NCBI GenBank assembly: GCA_949357655.1
Contig: CASHTG010000004.1
Coordinates: forward strand, 310,001-374,000
Origin: Parascedosporium putredinis
Taxonomy: Eukaryota > Ascomycota > Sordariomycetes > Microascales > Microascaceae
Direction: 5' to 3'
DNA: 64,000 nucleotides
Positions 1 to 13,714 of the stretch are shown here, in pieces. The notes beneath the pieces are model-generated. The model was not told the origin of the DNA and ran no database searches. It was given only the letters and a program-made list of their open reading frames with translations. How positions within the stretch are numbered: the first letter of the stretch is position 1; each line of letters starts with the position of its first letter. Both the position numbers and the translations under genes were made by a program.

Positions 1-3000
1 TACCCGGCTTCCGATTTGAATGACCAAACAAGAGACAGAATGTTTCTAGCTATGTACAACTGCCCCCAAAAATGGCAATCACTCCGCTGGTGCCTTTGTC
101 TGTTGTTTCCTCAAGTGGGTTGTTGGCCGAGTTGCCCAGTTTCTCTCCAGAGTTGATGAGTATCGATTGATATGCTGTTCGCAATCCTTCACAATTCTCA
201 TAGCCATTGGCAGCGCAGTTGGAAGAGTCAATGTTCGGAATTGATGTACAGGCCCTTCGTGTTCTCCTGACCGCGGGTCGCTAATTATTCAATAAGGCCG
301 AAACTTGAGCGACATCCACCAATTGAGGCACTTCACCAGATTACCAGGCCCCAAGGAGGAAAGCGCCAGCACCGCTAAATAGCCAGGGGTCGTCGTCGAT
401 GCACAGGCCGAGTAGATTTTGCTACTTTAAGCACGCACGCAGGTATCCTTACTTTCTCAATGTGTGTCTCTTCGACTGCAGGCTTGGCCAGCCGCGCCTT
501 CTCTCCTTCGATTTTCTTACTTTTTGGTGCTATTGATACTTCGTGACTTCAATGTTCTTTCCAAAAGGCAGAGTGAAACAAGCCCATTCAAAATTGCTTT
601 GTTAAGGGAAGGGGCAAAGAAGCCAATGACTTGCGACTTCTCCGCGACTTCTCCCTCTTTCCTTCCAGCTCCTTGAGGAGCTTAGTACGAGGATCCAGAG
701 AAGGGCCACTTCTACTTGACGCATCCCCCAAAGTCGAATTCGCCCTATGAGGGGTTTGCTCCTCTAACTCCATTTTCATCACCGCAAGTCAATGGGCTCC
801 AAGATGCTCCAGATCGTGCAGGAGAACTCATCGAATAGATGACCCCGTGTGCTCAACCCACAGCTCAACCCACAGCAACAACACTTTGCCGCTAGAAGAG
901 AAAAGGGTTGAGCTCTGTAAACCGCCCGAATGAGCACCAGAGGCCCTTTGTGCTGAGTAGTGGGTGTTCAGAAGGTGGCGACTGAGCGGGCTCTCTTTTA
1001 CAGGCGCCATCCAGTGGGCTTACGTCCTAACGATGTCGTCGCCTCCAATTGCTCATTTCGCGTTGGGTTCGTCGACACCCCGGTTCTTGTAGCGGCCCAC
1101 GAGCCCGCACCGCACACCCCACCAAACACTACCCGCATGATTTTCCCCATACTTGCCGAGTGCTTCTTCGAGTCGAAGCCACGTCCAATTTACGAGAGCA
1201 AAACGGCTATCTCGGCGTGGGCTGAAACATGAGATTCCGCGCAAGGGTGCAAGTGGTGGCTGACAAGACCGAAATGGGTTCTTGGTAAATGGGTCCACGC
1301 GCTTCAAGAACAAGCCATTGTTCTGGCGTTTGTGAGAAAAGTACTTTCACAATAGAAGCTTCGTTTTGCCAACCGCTCCTGACTATACTATTCCAAAGGG
1401 AGATGGGCAGGTTGGTTCCTGGACCAAAAATGGAGTGTTTATGTGATGTTATTTCAGTTGGGGCCACTGGGTCTAATCCGAGCTTTCAATAGTTCAATAA
1501 TGCAGCCCACCCACCCACTTGAAACGTCATGGGCCACGCATGCATCTGAGGAGCCAATCGCGATGCGCACAAACACGTTGAAACCGTCGGCGCAGCCTCT
1601 GGCGATACAGTTGGGGTGGTGGGGAAAAGGCTTACACTGACGAGCCGACTTTCACTTGCTGCGGCTTCTCGCCAGTCTACTTGTATCTTCAGCGATATAA
1701 GGAAAAGAGGGGCAAAAGTGGGAGCGAGGAAGAGGGACAAATTTTTCCTGGTACCTGCTTCCGTACCACGAAATTGTTGCTCTCAACCCGGGCCCGAAGA
1801 TCGTTGGTACCGTGGCTAGGATCGAGGTACAGTTGGAAGCGAGCTTCATCATAATGGGTCGTTCGATTAACGGTGCTCGACATGTCCAATGCTTTCGCTC
1901 GGCAGTTCATTGGCCTCCCTCTTTCGCTGCCACCCAAGCAGTGGTGGCTTGTCATATTTGATCTGGAGGATGTCCTTGTGTGCATTTTCTTGTGGCCTCA
2001 GAGATAACGCCCAGACCAGTAATACGAGGGGACCCTTAGACTTGTGGAAACGATGCAGTTTAGCCTTGGCGCTCAAAGCGCATGCCGCACTGACATGCTC
2101 AGCACACTTCCGAGATTCGCTATGTCTCACATTCAGGAACTGGCTGAAGTTAACATCGAATCGACGAATTTGGCCTACCTACCTCGGTACAGCCGATGAA
2201 GAGAGAGTTGCGGCTTGCGCTGACAGGAGATTGACTTAGCCTTTGCGCCTTATCCTCATGAAGATGTTCTCTCCCCGTCATTCGCTGGTCATGTAACTAT
2301 ACCACCTCGTCGGATCAGATCGCTGAACGCTGGCATCACACTGCACCTACGCCTATCCCTGCTCCACCAGTGCGTCAGGGCTATTAGCTCGATGCACGAG
2401 GGAGGCTAGATTCGACCTCCTCCTGCCCGCAATGAGTCTTCAGAGTTACCGTTAGCTCGATCATGGGCTCACCGGAGCCTTGCGCCACTAGACCAACTTT
2501 CCTGGTACCTGAATCATCTTTAGCTATCCGGCTTTTTTATAATTCGTGTACTGCGATACGATAAAGCTTGTGGTCCCGACAGGAAGAAACGGTGTCTTGT
2601 GCTATTGTCTAAGCTTCCATCCACATGGGCGGCTCATTAAAGCCATTGCTTTTCGTTTATGTCCGCTTTCGAGAAGACTTCGACACACTTAGAAAAGCAA
2701 GAGCAAGCTTATCTCACCTCACAGAAGCCTACACTGCGATATGCAAACCCCAACTATCCCATTACCGGCCCGGAACATCCTGGAGCAGGTCTACACGGAT
2801 AGCTGTTCCCACGAAGGATCAGGTTATTGCACCTTTCCTCTTTTGTTTCGCGTCTAGATTCGGGTCGGTCTTCGATTTGATTGCTGGGGTGGATTCGAAA
2901 TCGAATTGAAGCAGGGGCCGAGGGAAAGCTGGTGGTTAAATTTAGTATCTCACTACAATCTCTTGCCACAAGCCCGTCCAATCGATCTCGATTATCCCGA

Positions 3001-5430
3001 TCTTTGGTGTTGCTCCTACTCCCCCTTGCCTCGCCTGAGCTAAAGATCAAGTTCGAGGTGGTATCCGTGAGCGACCTGGAAAATCTTGGCTGAGAGTTTT
3101 TTTGGCGGTGGCTCTCCAACCCGGTCACAGATTCTCGGACGTGCGCAGAGCAACTGACCGTTGCTGTCAGAAGCAAGGGTCATCCAGGGCTTGTATCAAA
3201 AACACCCAGGTCAATCGAAGAGGGAGTTTCATGGCCCCTTGTCCAGGTCTCAGCCTGCCGATCATCCTGGTCAATGTCCTCTTCCCCAGACAGCATCTAG
3301 CCGCTCGTGCATCATCCTCTACTTGCTTGGAGAATATTGAAGCGTCTTTTCAAGAAAGGCGGCGAACAGGAATAGATTTGGCGCCTCCGAGCTCTTCTAA
3401 GCAAGATCTAGCCCCGACGGACTTATTCCCGCCTGTATAGGTGCTTTGTGCCTTTATTATTATCACCATTATTATTATCATAACTTTTTTCTTTTTTCTT
3501 TTATAATACCAAAGTCCTCTTTCGTCGCTTCTCCGATGCACCCTACCTCGGTACCCCTGCCGAATTACAAAATTCCCTTTTCTGCTGCGAAACGAGGAGT
3601 GGGTGGTTGACTCCCGGTTGGCTTCCGAGAGAGAATTCAAGGGGAAAGGAAGGCAAGGGAAACCCCCAGAAGAAGAAATATCCGAAGAGAGACAGAGAGA
3701 CAGAGAGATGGAAAGATGGAAAGCTCCCTCGACCCGATCGGTCGATTCTATCTTTGGTTCCTTTCGGCACGCCTCAGTGGGAGCGAGGTGACTTGACGGC
3801 CTTGCTTAGTGGGTTGTGCTTAGTATCTGTGTACGCGGCACCGGGTGAATTCACCAGCGAGATGAATATCGAGTTAATACCTGTTGCATACTCCACCTCC
3901 CTCCTCCACTTCCCTCCACAGGGTCGGACATCGATTGACAGTGCCCGGCTTATTATAGTGCACGGAACAGGCTGTTTTCACCAATATCGACACAGGGGTC
4001 TGAAGTGATGAACCTCGGGCCTCCATGTAATAATCATAGACCATGGGGTCTAGAAAGGCAAAAGACTGATAGGTACTTCTTGTGTATTAGGCTGGAAGTG
4101 AAGAGTTGATCGAAATGGAAAGGGAACGGACGCAAAGGCTCGTTCGGTCGCACCCTTTGGTCTGCCCTGGCTGGCGAAATGGCTCACCTAACTTGGATGA
4201 AAGCAGTCCTACCAAGAGAAGTGTGTACCTTTTCGCTCATGTGCCCTGGGGGTTGTCTTTCTAATCTTTTTTTTTCTTTTTCTTTTTCAAAGGAGTACAA
4301 CTTGTTCTTTTTCCCAAGAGAAGGATGCCCGGGAAACCCCACGCAAACGCACAGGCAAAGGGGTAAAGGGGACTGCATGAAGCCATGTATCCCTTCCTCC
4401 ATGGCCGACTCGCCGACACAGCCCATGAGATGACCAGCATGACGGACCCTTTTCCAGCGACTGTGATCAAGCTAGTCTGCGGCAGAAAATGGACTTGAGG
4501 AGTCTCCTGCTGCAACCCTACATGGTTCTCCCCACAGCCCTGGTCGCCAGGTTGTATCAACCTGCCCTAGCCGTTTCTTGGACTGAGACCCCTCTCCCCT
4601 CCCCTCCAGAAGAAAAAGAAGAAAAAGAAAAAGAAAAAGAAAAAGAAAGCCAGAAAAGGCCCCAGACCAAGTTGCGTGCCCTTCTCCACGCGACACTGGC
4701 GGTAAATCTCCGCATCCTGGCCCTGGAACAGAAGCTCGATCCATCCCCGAGGCCTGTGTGGATCACTCCCTTCCCTCCCGGTCACTTCATCCCTGACTTC
4801 CCTTCCCTGACCTCCTGCACCTAACTTTTGTTCCTGCTGCACTAGACATTTTCAAACAGCTCGCGTCCTCAATGGGGAGACTTGCCTTCATGCGTTGAAC
4901 GCACAGCCATGGCCGACTGTTGCATCGAATCTGGAGCGCTGACCTCTCTGTCGTCGCCGCCGCACAGAGTTCTTTCATCCTAACTCCCCTGCTTCTACTT
5001 CGCGGAGAGTGCGATGCTAGCATTCTCTGGGGGCTTTTTCTTGCACCTTTTCCCCATCCCGTGCGGTCGGCCATCATCAGATCCTTTTTGCTCCCATCTT
5101 CATCCAACTGAGCAGCACGTTGCTGGCCAACAAAATTCGGACAACGTCTAAGCCCTCTTTTTGCTGCTCTCACTCCTTCTTACTCCTCCCTCGCTCCATC
5201 CGCGCCACGAATAGCAACAGCGCCAATCCTTTCTATTTTCTTGTCGGTTTCTTGTCGAACTGCGGCTGGCGAGAGCATCAATGAAATTCTAGCCGATTCC
5301 TTTTCCTCATCCTCCGCCCCTTTGACAAGGCGACATCGCGACAGCCCATTCCCTTTGGGGTTCAACACTGCAAACGCACACCCTCAACGCACGCCAACCA
5401 AGTGGGAGGGAGCCTCTTCGTCTTTTTAAT

Positions 5431-5450
5431 TCTCTCTCTCTCTCTCTCTC
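5431..5450. repeat. (TC)10 microsatellite
   Basis: Ten uninterrupted TC units lie about 1.2 kb before the ORP1-like start codon. It is a simple sequence repeat, possibly part of a pyrimidine-rich promoter region. Confidence 0.9.
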
Positions 5451-5930
5451 TTTTGGTGTTCACCCCCCTCCGCCCTCGCCTTTTTCCTTTCTGGGATTTA
5501 GGCCTCCAAGCTCCCCAAGGAGTGCAAGGGGATCAATCGGATTTGTTCTCTCCCCTACCTAACTCCTACCTACCCTCCATCACTGCTTCCAGGGACACCC
5601 CTGAGCGGACATCGAGGTGTAAGTGTGGAAAAGAGGCCTGCCGGGTCCGTCTCCCACTGTTTCTACGTAGCCTGTTTCCCTTCGGTTCGTCGGCGATCCG
5701 ACGCTAGGGAACGGGCACTGGGTGATCAAGCTGAGAATTGGAACCTCCTCTGGCCCAGAGGTTATCGTCAATAACATTGTTGGCTCACTGGCGTTTCGGG
5801 TGTTTCAATCCACATTGGGGCTGTCAGTGCGACACTCCTCCGCCGATCCCCTTCACCTTGGCCATTCCGACTTATATGGTTTGCATGCCCTGGCTCTCCG
5901 GCCTGCCATACCCTACCTAGCCTACTCTCC

Positions 5931-6205
5931 TTCCTTCCCTTTTTTCCCCCTTACCCTTTTTTACCCTATTTTATTATTATTATTATTTTATTTTCCCCCT
6001 AATTTGATGCTTGCTCTCACCTTGTTTTACTTGGCTGGACAAGGCACAAAATAACTGCATATCACCACCCTCGTCCGCCCCTCCCGACCTTTTAGCACCG
6101 CCGCCGCCCCTCTCTCGTCTCCCTCCATCCTCTCTTCCCAACAGGAGTCAACGCATTGTCCATTCGTCACCATCTCCACCCTCGCAACCCACTTCTTCTC
6201 CCTAG
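5931..6205 (+). promoter_or_regulatory. Pyrimidine-rich putative promoter/TSS region of the ORP1-like gene
   Basis: About 270 bases are dominated by C and T, including a TTA run at 5971-5990. They are followed by a less biased leader of some 470 bases ending at the ATG at 6677. CT tracts just upstream of transcription starts are typical of filamentous fungal genes. The assignment rests on composition and position only; no TATA box or start site is proven. Confidence 0.35.
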
Positions 6206-6676
6206 AATAGCAAGCTTGGGTCTATCGGCGGGTACGCAATACGTATTATTACCGGGAGCCTTCGGACCAGAAATCTGCTTTCCCCACTAGCTCCGACTTC
6301 AACACGTAATCGACTTACACGAGTTCTGAGTTCGCAAGACGACGCAAGAAATCGACGACAACACGAACGGCGAGACAATTCACGGCGAAGGCTGAAAACG
6401 GCAACACGACACCGATACGCATTGGACGATTTCCTTTTTCTTCCGACTCTTTAAAGTAAAAAGTGTTGGATCATCCGGGATTCTTCTGGTCACTCTCGAT
6501 TGGGTTTACATTCTCAGGCCAACAGCAGGAATAAACGACGTTAACCACAGCTTGACGGTCGCAGAGGCTTGCAAGTGCGCTCTGGGCTCGCCTTTTTGTT
6601 ACACTTTTCTATTCCCTTTGAAAGGGATAACCACCCCGAGAACGACCCTGAGCAGCGTCAATCTCAGTAATAGGAG

Positions 6677-9600
6677 ATGGACTTAACATCATTACTAAAC
6701 ACCTCAGCGGGAGCCAGTCTACAAGAACACCAAGACGTACCGCACCAGTCCCAAGAGTCATCATCATCTACCCAGTCGGTTTCGACATCGTGGGCGGGCC
6801 TGCCCACGCCTTCTCCCGAGAAGAGTCCGCCGCGAAGTGCCCACGACTACCGACCAAGCCTTAAGAGCCGAACGCCATGGGATGCGGGCGGTTACTCACT
6901 ACCTTTGAGTTTGGACACCAAATTTTTCCCTACTTCGCAGAAGCCGACAATCTATAGCGATTCGTTGGATTCTCATTCGCTCTCGGCCTTATCGGCCATC
7001 ACGCCTTCAAGCGGCCATTCAAGGACGACATCCCTCGAGTCATCCCCGCGGATATGGTCTCGTCGGCTCTCGTGTCTCCCATGACTAGTTCGCAGCATTT
7101 CAAGTATGTATATACGACCCTCAGAGAGCATTCTTAGGATGGCTTCTCTCCCTCGCTTCGCTCTTTCTCACCGTAGAGAAGTGCGAAGAAGAAAGAAAAG
7201 CAAAGGGAGGAGTAGGGGAACATACAACCGGGTTTGCAAGAGCGCGGGCTAACAGGGGTAACTGTAGGCCTAGCTTTCTCGGAGAGACTAACCCACAGCT
7301 AGAGATTTCAACTGGGCGAAGGTAAGGACAGAGAGGTCCGTCCCCTCGGATACATGAGCATTGCTGACATCCTGCCATTCGCAGACTCAGCACGGCGAGT
7401 GAAATGGACGCCCAGCTCACAGCAAGAAAGTACGTGCAATCACGCTCTAGCCGCCGTGGCCTTGACCTTGACCGTGGACGCCTCCCTCATGCTAACGAAT
7501 CCCTTCTAGGCCGAGTTTCCTGACCCACCATGACGCCCCCATCTCGCCCATGGGTAGCCCCAAGTCCCCCAAGCACAAATTCTCCGATAGCCACAGCAGC
7601 CTCTCGTCGTACTCGCCCTCGACTCAGTCAGGGTGCCACTCGAGAATATCGTCTTTTTCCACCATCAGCATGGCCCCGCCTCCGAGCACCATGATGGGCG
7701 AGATTCCGTCCATCGAGGAGAAGTCGGAGCGCAACGATAGCGACAGGTGGGCGCCCAACCTGCCCGCTCTCGGAAATAGCCAGCTACCATCGAGGGATCT
7801 GCCACAGCTTAACAACGGCACTCCACCCAGGTTCGGCTCGTTTAGCATAGAGCCACGTCGTCCCAGCAGCCCATCGGATGCTTTCCTGATCTCGAGGGGA
7901 GAGGCTCGACAGAGCCCGCCATCCCACTACCAGCCGTATGCGTGCCGTGCCCCTTGTGTGTTGATGATAAGAATGAAGCGGGTGCTAACATGAACTGCAC
8001 AACTAGGCCCCAGCATGAAGCCGAGAGTATGAGTGAACATTTGAGCGACCACCAGGACACGCTCAACCCACTTCCCAATACCCTCTCTAGATTCCCTCAG
8101 CACTCATCTCACCTTCTACAACCCATCCACAAGCACAAGCGGGCCATCTCCGCACCCAGTTTCGCCGCGTTCCGAGCGCAGCCCAATGGCCCGGCGTATC
8201 CCACGAGGGCGCTTCCTCCCCATCCCATGCAGCCCATGGCACAGCAGCAGCCAATGCCTCAGCAGCCTCTCCCCCAGCCCACCAAGCGTTTGCTGCGCCG
8301 GTGGTCAGCCAGGCCATGCCCATGCTAGCCCGTCCCCAGATGGTTGGCGGCCCACTCCCGCGCCAAAGGGAGCAGAACCTCCACATCCGGTGCGAGCGAG
8401 TAGAGAACTGCGATACGGGGACGGATAGGCGGAAGCTCATCTCGCACGTGTTTGGCCGCAACAAGCTTTGCACTCGAGCGATTCCTCAGGAGGTGTGGGT
8501 GCACTACTGCCGAAAGCACTACCAACGCGAGCGCTATAGGAAGGGCCCCGAGTACGCCAAGTTGCAGGCAGACCTCATCTTGGTGCAGATTGACCGTATC
8601 CAGGCGTGGTCGGATGGCAACGTCGCGGCCAACGACGGCCCTGTTGTCAAGGACTGGGCACTGAGCATCAGGAAGCGCGAGCAGCAGCGCCGCAAGAAGA
8701 GTCAGGACGACGGGGAAGAGGAGGAGGAGGAGGAAGACGACGCGGTAGCCCTCGGCACCGCCGTCCCCGACTGGCTCGCCGGTCAGGCTGGTTCGGGATA
8801 CCCAACCGCCCAGATCAAGGACATCATGGCGCAACTCCGGGACGAGGTACACGCTGGCAACCTCTTGCAGCTGCCCGACATTGAGATCCTCCCCAACATT
8901 GAAGGCGCGGTGGCGCCCCGCCGGCCCCAAAAGCGGCGGTCCAAGTCATCCGTCTCCCACCGGCGCACGCAGTCGATGGGCATCCCCATCGGGAACGCCC
9001 TCCCACCCGCGGGCGACCACCACATGCTATTCAACCACAGGCGCGGGTCCCAGCCGGCCATTGTAGTGACGGAAGAAGCCGGACGAGCGGAGAAGCGCAA
9101 GGCCGAAGATGCACTGGACGGAGCATATGCGCCGCCCAACTCTAGACGCACGGCACTGGTGCACCGCCCTGCCTTCCAGCAGATCCAAGAGGAGCGGTTG
9201 GAGCACTTGGACGCCCAGCCCCACATGACGCTGTCGGCGCCACAGCCGCGGCACGGGCGGTCGCGCAGCGACATGTCTCATCTCCTGAGTGAACCCCGCA
9301 ACCGCGTGGGGTTCAAGGCGCTCCCAGCATCTCCAACTCGGTCATCGGGCGCATGGAGCCAGAGCCGGCGGCTCACGGCGGATACTTTAGTAATGCAGAT
9401 CCGTTCCGCGCCGGTCAGGGCCAGGTGGCTCCGGCACCCCCAGCGCGGCCAGTGCCCTCGTTCGAGGACGGCGGCCACGTTCAAAGGCTCGGGTTGGCGC
9501 AGAGGCGGCGGGTGAGCACCCCGAACGCCAGCTACATGGCACACGGGCCCAATTCGAACCCCGCGTTCGACCCCCTCCAGCGCCTACCGAACCCGTTCGC

Positions 9601-9727
9601 GGCGATCCCTTCCGGCCCCGCTGGCCAGCCCTTTAGCCACGGTCACGGCCGGGGTGGGGAGCCGCAGCACACTACCCTCCCTTCCATCAGCCAGATGACG
9701 GGAGAGGATTTCCGTCCCCAACCTTGA
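6677..9727 (+). CDS. ORP1-like conserved fungal protein
   Basis: Four exons are visible: 6677-7103, 7385-7429, 7510-7935 and 8007-9727. The introns are GTATGT..CAG, GTACGT..TAG and GTATGC..TAG, the last with a GCTAAC branch site. The corrected product is about 873 residues. It has a long Ser/Pro-rich N-terminal half, then a conserved block in the fourth exon (roughly 8390-8600) reading FGRNKLCTRAIP, VWVHYCRKHYQRERYR and EYAKLQADLILVQIDRIQAW. Next come an acidic Glu/Asp run (about 8717-8740), basic RRPQKRRSK-type patches that could act as nuclear signals, and a disordered tail. The core block matches fungal proteins I recall being annotated ORP1-like, a name taken from a rice-blast pathogenicity gene; biochemical function is not known to me. 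Three single-base gaps in C runs break the frame (near 7004, 8282 and 9324), and adding one C each restores a continuous protein. The ATG is the first in frame after the leader. Confidence 0.8.
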
Positions 9728-12700
9728 GAAGAGCGATGCCTTTGACGCGATGACGAACCCTTGTCTCTCTCCCACTCTCTCTACGTTTTCTCATACTTTT
9801 TATGTTCCCTTACTCTTATGATGATACCAGTTTACTGTACACCAGATCATGATGCCTATCTTTCTTTTCTTTCTTATCCGGTTCTCTCTCTTGTTTCCTT
9901 GCCGCCTAGTTCCAGTCCTTGTTTACTGGCGGGTGTGTGCTGAAAAAGTAAAAGGACTCTCATCGCGTTACGAGGCAAAAGGCAAAGTGACGCGTGAATG
10001 ACTCGGGGCCTACGAAGGGCTGGGCCTTGGTATTTAGTAGAGCGCGGTGGCTCCAGCCCTCGTGCTGGGAGCGTGCATGGATCGTCCTGGAGACCTGGCC
10101 GTCGAGTATCGCTGGTGGTGTTGATCGTCTCCATTGTCGTTCTCTGGCGCTTTTATGGTTTCGCTCCTTTCTTTTTTTCTTGTCTTTTCACTCTCCTCGT
10201 CTTGCCTCTGTTTTTTTCCTCTGTCTGCCTTTTTTTTCGGTTACTCTACGGACTGGACGGGGGACATGGTGTAATATTGTCGTTGATTTCATGAATCCCA
10301 TGTACCACGCCGGGCGTGAGGCTATCTTTTGAAAAAAGTTTGTCAAACTACGATTTCTCTCTTGCCGTGATCTTGTCTGGTTCTCCTTTCCTCTAAAACC
10401 CTTGTCCTTGTTTATTCTTTTCCTCTCCCCGCGTTGCGCGAAGTGCTTTTTTCAGCTTCACCCTCGTTTGTCTAGAGCTTTTTTTTTTTTGGCCCTTTGT
10501 CGTCCTTACTCCACTCGTGTAGTTCGTGCAAGTCTATCAAGACCTTTTGAAGAAGCGGGGATTTGGAGGGGGTGCAGAACCGGATGATTGAAGCAGAAAA
10601 AGACACATGGTCTTGCATCATGTCCATTTCGAGCTACGCACGCTGTGCGAGGCCTCTTTGAGGAGGTCTAGGATTCGTCAATCGCGACTAGCTAGTCATG
10701 GATGAACGCAACCTGGATGGTGCAGGCATCAATGGTATTTGGTCGCTTCTCGCCATCTTTACGTCCCCATCTCGGGGTGCGAGACTATCTCCGGAGGAGA
10801 TGGGAGGGGGAGTGATTGAATCCCGGTTGGCTTTGCCGGAATTCTGGGAACTGTTTATCGAACCCCCTTTTTTAATTCGGGGGCGTCTTCGTGATCGTGT
10901 GTAACCTTGTCGAGCATGGGTTCTTGTCCAACATCTTTGGTAACAAGAGGAAATTGGGTTCTTCAAGAACGACCAACCAACCTTTTCTTTTGGTATCTCG
11001 TCTTTTCCGTTCTTCTTTGGTTTTTCCTCTTTGGGCAAAAGACCGGTCCGGTCCCGAGCGGGCTTTCCAAAACCTTGTTTGAAGCAAAAAGAAGAAAAAC
11101 GCCCAACGATTTTTCGCGCCCCCGGCGCGCGTGTGTGCCAACAGTGCGTTGCGGCTGGGTTGCGTTGCGTTGCGTGGCCCGTACCTAGCCTTCGCTTCTT
11201 TTCATTCTTTTGATTCTTTTTGTCCCCCCACGACGAACTCTCACTTTTCCCGCCTCGGGACCGAATCGGCGTCTGTTGGTTCAAGATGTCTGCGCCAAGG
11301 AGAAAAAGGTTCTGTGCCACCAATATTTCGCATTGTAATCTTGGTTTCACCGCTCTCGCCGCGGCGCCCATACCAATGTTGGACAACTCTTTTCTTTCTT
11401 GTTCTTTCTTTCTTTTCTTTCTTCCCCCTGCCTCTTCTCGGCTGCCTCATATTCGCCCCCACTCATCTGCGTAGGCATCCAGCCCTCGAGTTCCGTCGTT
11501 CCAATCCGGTTGCTTCCGTGGCGCTACCCCAGAAGCTCGGATTGGTAGGAGGGTGGAGGGAGGGGAGGAAGGGGGATTGCTTCGTCAGGCCAGGTTTGTT
11601 CATGTCATGCAACTGTACGGCGTAGTGTCTTTCTCCGCAAACCCACCACCCCCCTCCTCCACCCTTCAATCGCACTCTTCAGGGAGGCATGAGTGACGAG
11701 GGAGGGGATATACCGAGGTAGCTAAGGGGGATTGACAGCTCACAGGCTCAACGCCCTAGGGAATAAGGGGAGGGGAGAGGGAATTTGGGCTTGTCGCGCA
11801 TCGTGCAAGGTGATAGGGCTACGCGCATCTCTAATCTCGAATCCTTCCCAAGCGTTAGCACAAGCTGGGATTCGCGGAGAAAAGGGAAAGAGAGGGAGGG
11901 TGGCGACAGAGGGTGGGAGGGAGCGGGTAAGCTCCTTGGGACTGCTCTTTTGTTCTTTTGTTCTCTTTGTTGGGTTAGCTTCTCAGAGGATTTTCTGTTT
12001 TATTCCCCCTCTCCGTGGAGGATCAGATGCCCACATCGCGAGTCTGCAAATCACGAGGCCGAAAACGTTCATCTAAGTGAGGGGGAGGAAAGGGGCGACC
12101 TGGAGAACTGAGAGCTAAGAAGACCGCCAAGCAGCGGGAGACCCGATGAGCATGCAGGTCATCTTTTAGCAAGAATGGACCCTTTTTCATCTTGTTTCTC
12201 CAATCCCCCTCCCTCCCTCTGCGTCGTCCACTTCTGCCTCTAACCCGCTAGCAACACGGAAACCATTACTGCAATTAGTGCAAAGGGTGAGGAAAGGGGT
12301 GCCTGTGTTTTTACATTTCATATTCGGCTCCCACCTCGAGACGATAGTCTCTACCCTCAAAGGAATTGTGGCTTCCCGCCATTCAACCAAGTTAATCTAT
12401 CAATTTCGTTAATACGTTTGACATTTGATCCTTGACGGTTTTTTGGCGGGGGATTTCTCTCCTTTTCGTCATCAAAATCCTTTCCACCACCTTGTGCTCT
12501 GTTTCGACATGTTCACATGCCTTTCTCGTCTGTGTGGCTGCTGCGTCGTTATTAATCCATGGTTACACCAGTATATGAGTCCTGTATCAACTTTGATCTA
12601 TCAAAGAGGACGCCCCCTTCCAAGTGCAAGCGGGGAAGAGAGTAACGTGTGGGGCGTGAAATAGGCTGAGGAAATATTAAGAAACAAGGGAAAGTGTGAA

Positions 12701-13660
12701 GAGGAAAGCTCGTTGTGCGGCGCAGGCCCCTCCACCTGACTGAATCAAGGGCGACTGGCGAGCGGAGGACAGACGGCTCTATATTGAAAACCAATATGGC
12801 AAGGGAATCGCGCAGATGAAAAGAAGAGGAAGAACAGACATCAAAAGAACGCGAAGGATGAGCCGAGTGGTTTCAGCAAGAAAGGAACGGGGGATAAAGA
12901 TCAAGAGAAAAAAAGCCGACGGCGATTTCACTGTCAAGGTCAAACACGCCAGCTGCTCTCGGGGCACTCTTTTACCGGGCCACCTCGCTGGCTGTGCAGG
13001 CAGCATCAAGGGTTAGAAATACCCCGACCCGTTCCGTGGATTCTTAACTCCGTCCGATGGGCGCCATCGCTCTTTTCCCTTCAATGTTGTTTCTTTGGTT
13101 TTCTTTCTTTTTCGCAAGCTAGTCCCAAGCTCTGATAAAACGCCGACGGAGATGAGCGTGCAAATCAACCCTTGCATTCATCACACTCAAGACGAAAGGA
13201 AGAGGCCGGGGAAAAACCTCGACGCGAGGTCTGAGCAATTATTGAGCTGTCCAGGGAGCATATGAGTGGCCAAAAAATACAAAAGGATTTGTGAAATGAC
13301 AACTAAAAGAGAAATACCCCGAAAAGTTCCACGGACTGGATCACGAGCGAGCCCGTCATGTGGATGAAAGGAACGGTATTATTGAATCTGCATATGTATG
13401 AGTCGAACAAGGTTGACGATCTCGCCTCACATCTTTGGTCGCAATCATCATCACATCACGGCTTGACCGGTTTGGCCTCTTTGTGCCGGCCCGGAAGGAG
13501 TCTCTCCCGTGGGCTGGGTTGGGCTGGGCTGGGCCAGCCCAGGCAGGGCAAGGCAGGACAAAGCTGGCAGGACAAAGCACAAGAGCTGCCTGCTCCCGCC
13601 AATTTTTATCCATGCGTGGGTAAGCTTTGGAGCTGTGTTAAGTGCGTGCGTATGTGTTTG

Positions 13661-13714
13661 AGTATGCGTGAGTATGCGTGTGTGTGTGTGTGTGTGTGTG
13701 TGCGTGTGTGTGCG
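13661..13714. repeat. TG-rich microsatellite
   Basis: GTATGCGTGA repeats lead into about twelve TG units (13679-13702), followed by CG-interrupted TG units. It is a simple repeat with no gene assigned. Confidence 0.9.

Larger units (their letters stand above)
1..6676. other. Gene-free stretch upstream of the ORP1-like gene
   Basis: No open frame here has convincing codon use, splice structure or a recognisable domain on either strand. The right-hand part probably contains the promoter and leader of the gene starting at 6677. It holds a TC dinucleotide run (5431-5450), strongly pyrimidine-rich sequence from about 5930 to 6200, and a CA/GA-rich leader-like stretch from about 6300 to 6676, as is common before fungal start codons. 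Other visible items are a TTA/ATT-rich patch (3456-3482), a purine/pyrimidine block near 4260-4300 and 4610-4650, and several TACCTCGGTAC-type motifs (2177, 3544). Function of the left 5 kb is unknown. Confidence 0.5.

Noticed and set aside
10688..11386. 232-codon open frame on the complement
   Set aside because: The Lys/Arg/Ser-rich translation comes from A/G-rich DNA, with no domain and no preference for C/G-ending codons.
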